This document shows, piece after piece, positions 19,861-32,600 of a stretch of 64,000 nucleotides of DNA. The position numbers and the translations under genes were made by a program. Origin of the DNA: Gymnorhina tibicen (Eukaryota; Chordata; Aves; Passeriformes; Artamidae). Every line of letters starts with the position of its first letter. Position 1 is the stretch's first letter. The DNA lies in assembly GCA_013399875.1 (NCBI GenBank), contig VXAZ01009311.1, positions 495,239-559,238 of the forward strand, in the 5' to 3' direction. The notes beneath the pieces are model-generated. The model saw only the letters and a program-made list of their open reading frames with translations. It did not search any database and had not been told where the DNA came from.

Positions 19861-22800
19861 CACTAGTCTTGCCAATGGATACTGACTTGCGAAGCATCAT
19901 TATTTGCGTAGTTACTCTTACAGGTGAAATCTCACCTGCTGTCCTCATATGTTATCTGCCTGCCCCAGCATCCCTTCTTTACAGGAGTCAGGACCAGACA
20001 CTTCACAAGTTCCATAACATGCCATTTACAAAATCCTGACCATAGATGAGGCTTTGTCTACACACCAGCCAACTAGAAAAGTCACACATACACTTTAAAA
20101 AAAAATACTGCAAATGTCTATGCCCATGAAAATAATTTTTTTTTTCAGACAACAACCTGCATAGGATGCTGAGTGGTGCTGCAGAGTGTTCACCGAACTT
20201 TTGAAGGACCAGTCACAGAAAACATTTAGCAGGATTCATAGAGCTCCATTTAGTTTTCAAGGGAATCCTAAAACAAGATGCAACTTCCCTGCTGAAATTA
20301 AAGCAGTTTTACATTGCAAGGGCATCCAAATAAGATGCAATTTCCCTGCTGATTTTAAAGAGGAATTCCCAGGAGATGCTGTGTGTGCAAGGTGAGTCCC
20401 AAATGTCTCTCTTGCAGCAGAGCCCTCATAGTCCCATATACCACACTCTGCATCTTTAGAAATCCTCTAATGACTACCTGCCTACTTTGGCCATTCTCTT
20501 CTAGTTGTTGACATTTCTGAGGTCAGTCAGGTTGTTCCCGAACAGTAGTCTTGGGTTTTTTTGGGGGGGTATTTTTTTTATTAAATAATCTTTCTATGTT
20601 CCCTTACCCTAAAGTAATCTATTTTGTCTCTGAGGGCATTGTGCTCACCTTCTGATCTTCATGCTCTCCACGTCTCTCTCCCACACACTGCAGAAGTCAG
20701 CAGGAGCTGACCTTTCTCCTCACCAGCTGTCTGACCTGGCTGGGGTTCCTGAACAGTGGAATTATTGCCTTGTGGGGCTTTTCTTTTTGTCTTCCCTATC
20801 TATCTTAAAAATAAACATGGACCAAATGACAAAAATTCATACACTACTAGTCTGTGCTGCAGGCAGTTACACAGTTACAGTGATTGGAAAACAAATGGAG
20901 CAGGGATTGATTAAAATATGGTGGGCCAATGGCATTTTGCATTTTATTTCTTTTACAGACGTAGTCCTAAAAGTATTCTAGGGCAGGCTTGAGAATATGG
21001 TGATAATCTTTTATTTATAGTGATTAAATTGTTAGTATGATGAAAATTTATATTCTTGTTTCTGTGTGCCACTGCTCATTTCCAAAATCTCTCTTTTGGG
21101 TGGAAGATATTTTTATTACTAGCTTGACTTACACTAGGATCAACACAGATGAGGTCTAATAGGCAATGCTAAGATATAAATAGGAATGTAAACAGGCAAA
21201 GAAAATAACATTATCACATTTTTTAAGTGAGAAACTGAGGTATAGGGAAATCAGCTGTGAATACCAACTACCTGGAAGTGCTCTCTCCAGTTAGTTTAAA
21301 GAGTTCCACAAAATTCACCTGGAAAATCTCTTGTAAAACAGTGAGTTCAGTCTTGATTTCCAGAATCCTAGATTGTTACCTCAAGAAAAAAATAATCCCA
21401 TTTTTAGATGCAAAACAAAATTAAGAGATAAGACATAATATTTGTATTGCCAATGGAAATGCTTGGATAAATGTGATATCACCTAGATGATGAGACATGA
21501 TGCCATCTAGGTATGTTGGATAAAATCTTTACACTATGATTCAGAAATGCAGCAGAAGATAGCAGATGCTTATGTTCATCACCTTATTAGATGTTCTTTC
21601 TGAGAACATGGTCTGGGCCATGTTTTTAGCCAGTGGGTTTTGTGACACTGAGCTGGGAACTCTTCACACGTTGGTGCTGTTATGGTAAGCTGTGTCTCAT
21701 GATGCCTTGCTATTTGAGAAGGTAAGACCTTGAAACAAATCACAAAAATAGACATGAAACTGAAAATAAAAGCCCAAGAGCACAGTGGATTTGGACTTTT
21801 CCAGGTGATATACCCAATCTGCAGATCAGCATTTGTCTGCAGAGGAGAAGGGATACAGGCAGTGACGGACTGCATGAAGCCAGTGGTCAATCTGATTCAG
21901 CATGCCACCTGGTAGGGACCAAGAAGGCATCTGAAGAAGGTTCAAGACATTTCTCTCATGAGGGAACTTTCCTGCTTCCCCACAGAAGGTTAAGGTCTTC
22001 TCAGTCTTGGATGTATAAGGATTTATTTCCTTTCTCTTGCTCCTGTGGAAAGAAAACTGTTCTTTACCGTTTAGAGTATTCTGCAGACTATCTGGTGAGT
22101 AAGGAGCTTTCATCACATAGACACAAAAATAGAGAGAGTTTTATGGGGTGTGTTTCATTCCCGTTGGGTGCCCACCAGCCATGACTACTGCCCTTTGGGC
22201 CACACAATCAACCTCCTCACTCATGAAGATAAATGTCGTATCAGCCCTGCAGTAAGCCATCATCTATTCTTGAGAAACAAAGAGAGTATATAGCATGACC
22301 TTCCTTGAAATATTGGATCTATTTACACGGGTTTGCGTGGACCACATTACTTATGAGTCACCAAGGGGAAACTGAGCTCCTTGTAGATAAAGCGATCAGT
22401 GCAAACCACTGTAAATAAATCTGAAATTTCTATGAAGGTCGCACTGTGTCTGATTTATACTTCAGCACCCTATGAAATAATGTTGACCAGGTAAGTGGTT
22501 TTCAATTATTTTTTTTTATTCACATAAGAAAGGGAAAAAAAAACCCTTTTTTTGTAGGATAAGAGACTGCTCTATTTTAAAGTGCATCTGGTTAGAGAGA
22601 TGACACATGCCCAGGAAGTAAGTTATTGTCCGGCATAAGGCTAAATGTTCCTGGACCTGATTCTGCCACCCTAACTAACTGGGATGACTTGAATGGGCAT
22701 ACAGGTCAGAGTCAAACCTAGCAGCAGCCACAGATGATCCTTAGACAGTTTGAAGCTCCATTTTCCTGATTAATCTATACCTTTATTTTCATAATTAACC

Positions 22801-24069
22801 CCAGTATAGGTCAAGCCTGAGTGAAATTTTTGTATCACTAAAGTAGGAGCTACCATAAGTACAGGCTTTTGGTTCTTGCCAGGTAAGAAATGCTCCAGTG
22901 GCCGTATTATAGGAGTGGAAGGCAGGAACGTCGCTTCTGTCATTAATCTGCTTTGTGACCAGTTTGACTTCCCCTTCCAGCTTTCATCTGACCTGTCTGT
23001 TAGAGCAGGCAAGCCCCTGGTATCGGAGGAGACTAATTGATGCAATTAGGAGCAATAATATGAGGACTCCATTTCAGGTTCAGGGATATTGATAGGTTTT
23101 CTACTTGCTGTCCATAATGTCACTGGAAGATAAAAATGGTATCTAGTAAGTGAACTTGATCACCTTGTATGTCCTTCTGAGCCCCAAAATGCAAGTTATA
23201 GTGTTCTAAAGAGAGTAAAATAAAAACAATTTTAGACCACCTAAGCTTAGCACAGGAAGAAAAATATTTTTAGAACTACAGCAAGGTTGAACTTGCCTGG
23301 ACTGTTACTCATTCTCACAGAAATAAGTTATACTTAACACAGTAGAAAGTTACGATTCAGGAAGACTGAGAGGGTCTTCAGAGACACTAAGAAGCCTTGG
23401 TAATCACAGCAGATGAAATTCAAATCTGGCAAGGACAATGATGTTTCCTGGAAAAAGAGAAAATTGGAGTTAGTTCATGACTCCCACAGTTTCAGGGAAA
23501 CATGCTTTCTTTAAAATTTCCAGGAAAATATGCCCAGTGCTCAAACTTCAGCCCAGTTTTTAAAGTTCGTAATAAAATGGCCTGAGTCAGAAGCTGATCT
23601 GAAGAAAAGCCTTCCAGGGAGTCAGGCTACAATAAGGTTTTTCTAAACCAGACTGAGATTCTAAAAACAAATTGGTTAATTTAAACCTGACTGGGACCAG
23701 CCTTTTGCCAGCCTCAGCAGTTCTGCCACACCTCAGGACCTTTTATCAAATCTATGCCTCAGCAAATTTAAATGCTAGTTTAACTGCTGTTGTTAGTTAA
23801 ATGACAGTTAATTACATCCTTGTAGCTCAGATTAATCGCTTTAGCATATGAGTAGCTTACACATTGGACAGGATGTATCTGAAATTTCTCTGGGAAAGCT
23901 GAGTCAGAGCAGCGGCTTTCCCATCACTGTGAAACCACCTTTCTGCCCTACCAAGGGCAAAGCTGAGCACCCATCAGCCCTCCAGGATGGAGGCGCAGGA
24001 GGTGTCTCAGCTGGGCTGGTCACTGCCTTCTCAGGGAAAGGACTGAGCACAGCCCCACGGCACACAGAC
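19861..24069. other. Unique DNA, no gene recognised
   Basis: Contains the 59-bp tandem duplication (listed apart), a T-rich run near 20565-20580 and a homeodomain/MYB-word-rich part at 23760-23850. No exon or further repeat was recognised. Confidence 0.45.
20258..20368 (+). repeat. 59-bp tandem duplication
   Basis: CAAGGGAATCC...AAGATGCAACTTCCCTGCTGA starts at 20258; CAAGGGCATCC...AAGATGCAATTTCCCTGCTGA starts at 20317. Two copies, the second slightly shorter, differing at a few bases and by a small indel. Both are in one open frame (20186-20395), but the period is not a multiple of three after the indel. Confidence 0.85.
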
Positions 24070-24260
24070 TGGCAAAAGCACTGGAACATGTTCCCTGAAG
24101 AGGTGATCGATGCCATATCCCTTGAAACGCTCAAGGTTAGGTTGGATGGGCTCTGAGCAGCCTGGTCTAGATGAAGATTCCCTGGTCATTGCAGAGGTGT
24201 TGGACTAGATGACCTCTAAAGGTCCCTTCCAACACAAATTATGCTATGGTTTTATAGGAT
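24070..24260 (+). mobile_element. CR1 LINE 3' end (about 190 bp)
   Basis: Sense orientation: AGCACTGGAACATGTTCCCTGAAGAGGTGATCGATGCC, CTTGAAACGCTCAAGGTTAGGTTGGATGGG, CTCTGAGCAGCCTGGTCTAG, GTTGGACTAGATGACCTCTAAAGGTCCCTTCCAACAC and a degraded tail ATGCTATGGTTTTATAGG. This is the canonical CR1 3' end with the terminal octamers mutated. Confidence 0.95.
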
Positions 24261-25350
24261 TGGAGACTAAACAATTGTTAAAGTAGAATGATGATCACAT
24301 TAAAGAGGTGGGGTTTTTTGCTGCTGTTATTGACACCATTATGATTGTGTCAGTTCTACTCACAAGTACCAGGCAGGAAGAAACCCCAAGTTGTCCCATT
24401 CCCTGTGTAAACTCTAATCCACATCCTAGGAAACTGCCACTTAAACTTTACAGTTGAATTACATCAAGTGATTGCTATTTAATTTGAGTGTAATGGCTTT
24501 AGAGTAATTGCACTGCAAAACCATCTATGCAAAATATTAATTCATATTTTTATTTGTTTCATTTTGCAGTTGGTTTTGCTGCCTTCTCTTCACCCAGATT
24601 TATCAGTAGTCTGATGACCCTCAAAGACCATTTGAGAAGTGGTACAACCTTGGCAAGGGCTAAATCCTAGCAGAAGACTCCCTGAAACTCACTGTAAAAC
24701 TCTCCCATTCTGTTGCTCCACAGACCCCGCTTCACCATCTGCCTCGCGAATTAGATTTTTTGTTGCTGTATTTCACAGGTTTAAAAATATGGTTATTATG
24801 ATCCATAAAACAGCTTTCACAGAGATTATTAATTAAGTCCCAAATATTGTACCGACGTGCTTTGTGAAATATATCTCCAACGTCAGAGCACTGCTGCTGT
24901 TATGACCCATCTGCATAATATTATCTCAGAGTGCTTAAAGGCCCCAAGTTTTGTGTTTTGCCGCAGGGGATGGGGGGAGTTTTGTTTTGTTATCCCTCGC
25001 AGCAGTTCAAGAAGTAAAACCTGGAGCCTTAAAGTCAGGTAGGTGAGATAAATTGAAACGGATCTTATTGCTCCCAAACACTCTCCTGGAAACAATGGCA
25101 TCTTGACATTTTATCAGTCACTCATGCGGTCATTCTCAGCGGTATCAGCCAGAGCTTGAAGGATAGAGCCGTAAAGAAAGGATTGTCAGCCATAAACATT
25201 CCTCAAAACCATGAAAGCCACAAATGAAAGCTTAAGTAATGGAGGACGGAATACCCTTGATATTTCAACAATTACCTGCAACAACAGGCTTTGTTCAGAG
25301 CCCTGGCCATTTTTTCAAAAGCCTTTAGTTGTCATGGCCAGAATAGGATG

Positions 25351-25433
25351 GGGGGGGAAAAAGAAGAAAAAAAAAAAAAGAAAAATGGAAAAAAGAAAAA
25401 GGAAGAATGAGAAAGAGAAAAAGAGAAGGATCA
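25351..25433 (+). repeat. Polypurine (A/G-rich) tract
   Basis: About 80 bases almost purely A and G, from a G8 run into AAGAAGAAA, GGAAAAAAGAAAAAGG and GAGAAAGAGAAAAAGAGAAGG. Only a couple of T interrupt it. Confidence 0.9.
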
Positions 25434-26411
25434 AAAGCTATGATGTGAAAAGATAAACTTGAGTGGCTGCATATATGAGGAAGTTTATGGAAATTTTTCA
25501 TTTTCTAAAAATCAAGATTTATTGCCAGATAGTAGAATTATTAGGCTCGTAGTGAGATACTTCTTTTCTTTTTCTTTTTTCTCCAAGAGATCATTAGAAA
25601 GACATTCATGCTGCTGAGCTGTTACCTCTCTGGTCATTTCTGATGTCAAATTACAGAAGAAAAAAATGACACTTGCAAGCACATGGCAATTTGAAAGAGC
25701 TTCAGTAACAGGCAGAAGCAAGCAAGTGGAAAAACAAAAGTGAATTCAACTTCATTACATTTCGGGAAAAATATCATATTTATGTGCAGGATTTTAAAAA
25801 AAAAGAAAATCTAGTTTTAAATAGTCTTTGTGCCAATATTTTAGCAATTTAGAGCTCATAGAAATAAAGTAAAATGTCGTGCTTGGTATCCGAGTCAAGC
25901 CAAACTCTGGAGGCAGCAAACATGAAAGGTTAAATGCTCTAGAAATTGCATTTGTAGAGTTTCTCAGCTTAGGAGATTAATAGTTACTCAAAGCAATGGA
26001 TAAATATTAGTAAAGGACCATTAGCAGGGAAAAACACATCAGTGAATCAGAGCTCCCCAGCTTATCAGATCAATTTTAAACAGGTTTATCTTGGACTTTT
26101 CCAGCACCTTAATGAGGAACAAATTGGTTTTTTACCCCTTTTTGTTTCCTGAGATTTTGTTGACTTTTTGTTGTTCGGTATATCCAACCATTAATATAAA
26201 TGGGTCAGTGGCATAAGAGCATTAATTCCCTCTCCTTGCAGGTTCCTGAATACTGTAATTTTATGAAAGTTCCCTTTTATTACTCTGATCATGGTCACCA
26301 AAAGCTTAAGAACAAATGTGTTACTGTTGTTTAATCTTTCCTACAAAGGAAGAAGAGACCAAGTAATGAATGTAAACAAATCCAGAAACAGGAGACTAGC
26401 TTTTTTCCCTT

Positions 26412-26446
26412 TTATATATATACATATATATGCATATGTATACATA
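26412..26446. repeat. Alternating purine-pyrimidine (TA/CATATG) run
   Basis: TATATATATACATATATATG followed by CATATGTATACAT. Low-complexity. Confidence 0.85.
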
Positions 26447-26655
26447 GACAACAATATGAACAGCTAAGCTGGAACTTGTACACTTGTGTGAGAAAGCCTG
26501 TGGCCAGAAAGAAAAGAATCATACCCTGTGTTTGCAGGCAAATATTGAACCAGGCAATTGAATAGGAAAGCTCTGTTTTAACTTTTAGATCTCTGGGAGG
26601 TTTTAAAAAACAAAACAAAATGAAACCAAACCAACCAACCAAAAAACACAGAAAT

Positions 26656-26686
26656 GAACAAACAAACAAACAAACAAACAAACAAA
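26656..26686 (+). repeat. (AAAC)n microsatellite
   Basis: About seven AAAC units, preceded by related CCAA and AAAC words. Confidence 0.95.
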
Positions 26687-29600
26687 GGAGTTTGATGGAG
26701 AGTGATATTTAAAATACAGTTCTTGCTAAAGCAACAGAACACATTCATTATACTTTATTAATGGTAGAGCAGAGAGCATAGCAGGCACTCTCTGTTTTAA
26801 CTGCTCACTTGCTCATGTAGAAACCTGAGTTCATTCAAAGTGCTCCAGGACATGCCCTTGGCCCCTCACTGTCATTCCAAAAAACTGCAGGTCCCCATAA
26901 ATCCTAGACCATTTCTGGCACGGTGATGTGGATCTCTTAAAACACCCAAGATTGTCTCAGATGATTCAAAACATCCAGGGGAAAGAAAGTGGAATTAACC
27001 TGGAGAGCTAAACCTTCTAAAACACACAGACATCTGCCTCTGGGCCAGGCATCTCATTGACTATTGACTTCTGTGGGCTTCAAATGACATTTGGCACCTA
27101 AATGCTCCTGCAGAGCTGACTACAGGATCTTTTTCCCTGGTGTACCTCTGTATGGAGTTCATAACATGGCTCTGCAACCTGGGGGCTGGGTTTTGCTCCT
27201 GACCAGTTGAGTAAATCTTGATGATCTATTACCCAGCTTTGCTTTCACTTGGCATTGTATGAGTTTGGTGTATTTAAATCACTGCCTGCAAGGCTGCATT
27301 TCTCTATGCCACTGTAAATGGAGCCCAGACTCCTTTGGACACTGTCACAGGCTGAGGTAACAGATTAGTTTCCACTGCCTTTGGATACAGTTTGTCATTT
27401 TGGAAGGATGCTGGAAGCTGTTTATGCCCTGAGGTGTCTGTGAGATGTAAAGTAGTCACCTGTGGACCTGTAAAGTCTCATGGAGAAACTTGGGAAACTT
27501 GGCTCCACGTCCATCAGCACTTGTATGTGTCCTGGAGGAGGGACATCACGCAATCCCTTTCTACCCACAGACTTCACAGACCAGGGACAGCTGCTCATTC
27601 TCCTCCCTTAATTTCCTGGCTGTATAAACCTGTCAGGATCCTGCAAAAGTCTTAGTTTACATAAACCATAACTTTTCACCAAAAAATCCCAACAGATTTT
27701 GACATCAGCAGTTCTTTTCATACATAATTCTGACATAGAAGGTCTAACAGGATAATTCAGAAATCTGTTTATACCAACTGCAGCTGACAAGCAGATGAAG
27801 CTGCCCTTATACATTTTTTCTCATAATCGGCATTGTCTGAGTTCTGCAAATTATTTTAGCAAGTTCAGAAGTTTTCTAAACTAGATTTCTTTCAGATTCA
27901 TATATTCATCCAATTTCCATGACAAAAAAAGTTTATTTTTGTGTGAATATTTCATATCTTTATAGGGGAAAGAACAGAGTTACCATGAGGTTAAATGTTG
28001 CAGTATAGGTCTGAGCAAGTTGAAATACAAAGCAACACTTCTACTTCCTCCAATGAAATATGCATTTCATCTTCCATGAAGACTTGTTTCTTGCTAGTCT
28101 CTGTCAGCAGGAGCCATCAACAGAACAGTGTTTTGCTGACCTGTGAAAGAGCTTCTGGTAACCACTACTCAAGAGCTCCATTAGGATGGAATCATTTAAG
28201 CTGATTCTGTAACAATGTGAAACTTTTTTAAAATGAGGTTAGGAGGTTGATGCATTTTATATAACCAAATGCAACCATTTTGGGCCTGAACTTGTGAGCT
28301 GCTGAATAGTCCCAGCTTCCATTAACATCACGGACATGCTCAGCATTTTATGAGATCAATATCAATGAAATCTAAAATCTTAAGATAATGTTTTAGTTAC
28401 AGTAATAGCAGTGAAAGTGCATAGGAATCTGAAGGCATTTCCAAAATAAAAGAAACAAAACCTGTAGCATATACTTATGACAGTTTCTAGTTAAATCTTT
28501 GCTTTGTTTCGCCTTGCCCTGCCTAACCTTCCTTTGTCCTTAATCTGGAATACCTCCTAGAATACACTGTAAAGCTAATCTAATTCATAACTTAATATAT
28601 TTTTTGACACTGTTCCTCAACCAATCACCACGTATATTAATTTGTTAATAATTACTTGGGCAGTTCTAGTTTTTAACGAGTACAACATAACACAGTCAGC
28701 CCATTAAATGTAAATGAAAGGGCCAGTAAGAAATGTAGATGAATCAGATCAGAAATCTAGCCTAAAAAGGATGAATTCCAGTTCCCTGGGGATTTTCTCA
28801 GGAAAGTTTATAATTTAGTCACACATATAAATGTACTGAACACTGTTGCAAACCTTGCTGAGTCCAGTTGACTCTAACTGGAGGCAAGTTCCACAGACAT
28901 ATTGCTCTAACATATACAAATTTTATCACCTTTTTCAGGCTAGATCTATTAATTTCTAGTTTGTCCCTATAAAAAAGATCTTGGTGATACCATTAATGCC
29001 TATGGTACCTGAACCCATACAGGTTTTAATTCTTTTTCTGGAAGACGTTCAAGATCCTCCATTCCTACTCACTACAGCAGGCCTGAACAGAGCCCACCAG
29101 CAAGATCAGAGCTAGGATACCTCCAAAAATTCCATCAGTGCAAATAGAAACAGCACTGCTAAGAAGCAGGTAAAATTATAGTTTGTGGGAAGTTATAAAC
29201 CATTTCCCAAAAATATCTTTTCATCTTGAAACTCCTAGTACTTGAACACAGAGATCCCTCCTCTTTCTCAGGCTATTTATCATTTTTAGAGGCTATAAAT
29301 TATACACACCGAGCACCAATTTTATACACCAACAACCATAACAATGCAGTTGCAAAACAGAACACTCTGAAGGGTATGTTCCCCTTTCAAAAAGGATAAG
29401 GAAGAATAATAATGCAATGCCTAGGTCTGCAGTAACGTTTTCCATTCAAGGATCTCAAACTGTTATAAAGGAGCCATTAACCTCATTAAACACCTGTGAG
29501 ACAGGAATCTAGCCATTATCTTCACTGCTTTCCATGAAGAGGAAGAGTGGGGAGGGTATCCTAATGTTTGTGCACCTTAAGGGTAAGTTTTACAAATGTT

Positions 29601-32600
29601 TTCCACTCTTGCTATGACTGGTTCAACTCCATCAGTTTTAAGAAAATTCAGGAGCAATATATTGATTGTTCTGAGCCAAGACAGATTACATGATATATAA
29701 CATGCTGACAACAATGCTGGATAGATCAGACTCCTAACACCAACCGACTGACTGTTGTTAGTATTGACATTAAGTTAATTCATTGGGAGGAAAAGTTGTG
29801 CTACAGAAATCAAAAGTGCACATCACCACCTTCTCTCAAACCAGGGATCAACTGATGGAGTTTGGGATCTCCCATTGCCTGGAAAGAAGCATGACTGACT
29901 CTTAGGAAAGCTTGCCACAAATTGGAAGTGGGGAGTCATCCTCAACTCCCTGCCAAGGGGGCATCCTGAGTGAAGAGGGCTGAGCAGCAAAGCCAGGGCT
30001 GGCAGGATGCTGCATCTCTTTTCCTCCTGGATAGCTCTTGGCGATCGCCATTGAGCTGAGTTCTGGATCACAGATCAGAGCTAACCTCCCTCTAGTCACT
30101 GAAGAGTGACTGTCACTTGGGATAGATTCAGGCTTTCACTCTTTTCTATCTGGAAAAGCCTAGAGCTGAGCTTGGCAGCCTGAGCTTTTGTTATATTCAG
30201 CAGAGATTCAATCAGCAGCATATGGAGCACTATTCAACTCACCCAAAAATGGGTACTGCAGTCTGAATGTAGAGCTGAATACCACCCTGTTTTACACTGT
30301 TGCTGTCAGGTATTCATTTTTTCTGATACTGAGATGCCAGAGCTGGCTGTCTCAGTCTTTTCCCTGTGTATTTATAGTCTGTGTGATATTTTGACTCCTG
30401 CTTTTGCTTTATTCACAGTATTTTTTACAAAGTTTGCTGGACAAACAGGCCAAGAGAGGCTCAACTGCTTACTTGGGGTCATCAGCACAGAAACAGAATC
30501 CAAATAATCTGTATCTTCTGCCCCCAGATCACCAGGCATCACCTCCACACATGGAAGAGGTGTTTTCCACCAGTAGTTAGTTTATTTTCCAGATAAAGTT
30601 TTCTCTGAAATGTCTCCGTGGCTGTCTCCAGAATCTGGTAGTCTCCATTTGAAAATCACTCAGCTCCATTCTGACAAAGCCACTGGCACAGGGAGGCCTT
30701 GCTATATTGCTGTATTGCTTATCTTTCAACTTTGCTGCCTTTTCTCTTTTTAATAATATATCTAGATTCTTAGGAGATTACAGATGTTATATATTCACCC
30801 AGAAATACATAAACTAATAAGACACTTCTTAGATACCTGAACAATTAAGAAATATTTATTTTCAGACAGTACCCAGGAGGAAATTTCCAATTTTTGCTTT
30901 GCTCCATAACCATTATGAAGGTCAGTCTTTGTTCACCCTTGTTACCAAGTACATTTCATGAAAAATGCCAAAATTGCAGCTTACGCAAAATGTCTTTTAC
31001 TTTATTTTTTTCACCAGCTTTTAGTTTGAGAGATGTGGTGAGGATATTTAGGGAGTTTGGAGTTGAAGGATGTGAGATATCAGTTCCCCAAACTCCAGCA
31101 CAGCCACTGTGGTAAGAGCTGAGCATGCCATGAGTCAGAGCATCCCTGAAGCGCTGAACAGGTAACTCAGACAAAAGATGAGTCAGGAAATGTCCACAGA
31201 GGCACCTGGCCAAAGTTATAGGAGAGGTCAGGGGGAGAATGAAACATGGATCACAAAGCTCTCATCTTCTACTTAGTGTTCTTCCCACAAGGTGAAAAGG
31301 ACTTGTTAATTTAGCCGTTCTATTTCAGTACCTATCACCACATGAGGCTCTCCTCCCTGTTTTCCAGACTAATTATATAGTTTTAAAATTCTTGAGGTTT
31401 CATCTGGACTCTCAGAGGCCAGAATGAGATGCAAAACAAGACGAATCATGAGAAGGAAAACCCTTTTGCTTTACCCTTTCTGCAGTGATGTTCACAGGAA
31501 ACACGTGTCATCTGATGATTTTCTGAGGAAGGCTAAATCATAGTTTTGCACTGTGTTCTTAAACAAAAATCCTTCTCTTCTTCCCACCCTCCAAGTGCAT
31601 ATAAAACTCAGAAGTGTGTAGTCTTTGCTCGTTGTAAATATGCCTGCCTGGAATATGAATTCAAGTTTGAGCATGTGCTTTGCTTGATCTGGAACTCACT
31701 TTGCCAAGAGGATGCAAACAAGAACATATAAGTACTGACAGTTCTCCAATGCCATTTCCACAAATCCTCCTCCAGGGACAGATAAATAATGAAACGACTG
31801 AATGGGAAATAACACTAAAGCATCTCAGCCTACAGAACCACAGGATATGCACCAGACACACATGGGTGAATGCTGAAATGCTGAGAACATTTAGTAACAC
31901 AGATAGGACTTTGGGAATCCTCATGCTTGTCTAGGCTAACTGAAGCGTAAATCTGGAGTAAATGGAGCAACAGTGATGCAAACTGTCATAACAGATTGAG
32001 AACCAGACTCAGAGTTCCTACCATCTACCTACATGATAGGAAAAATCTTCATCATCTCTATATCAAGGCATATTTCTTGATATTTCTCTTTTGAACGCCT
32101 ACTCTGCTGTTTTAGCGGCGCTGAAATGCAAAATATTCATCTTACATTTTCCACAGCTGACTCCCATTCTGCTAATTCAGTTATGCAAGACATGACCCAA
32201 ATGATTCTTCTTGGGGTTTTTTGGCTTGTTTTTTTTTATTATTATTACTTTGCTGATATTGGTAGGCAGTCATTATGTCCAAGGCTGTCAGTGAACTGGG
32301 TTTGATCAGGCAAATCTCTACCCCCAAGACAGTGCAGCTGAACTAGAATGGTAGAGTGTACTCACCGTTAAGTGCATTAAGCAAAACAGCATAACAGCAT
32401 GCAGCATTTTATACTTGTAGCCTACAATTTCCCCTCCTGCCCATATCAGGGAGATCTATTATCCTGCAAGCACAGGATTTTTCCATTCAGTGACCATTTC
32501 CCTTCCTATTCATTGCTAACATGCTGTTAACCATTTCAGCTGCTGCTAAGAATTGAGCTGATGTTTGCAAGGAGTATCTAAAATGATTTGAAGCCTGTCT

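Noticed and set aside
28840..29060. Possible old antisense CR1 (TTTCAGGCTAGATCTATTAATTTCTAG)
   Set aside because: Only one short segment resembles CR1 and no colinear second block was found.
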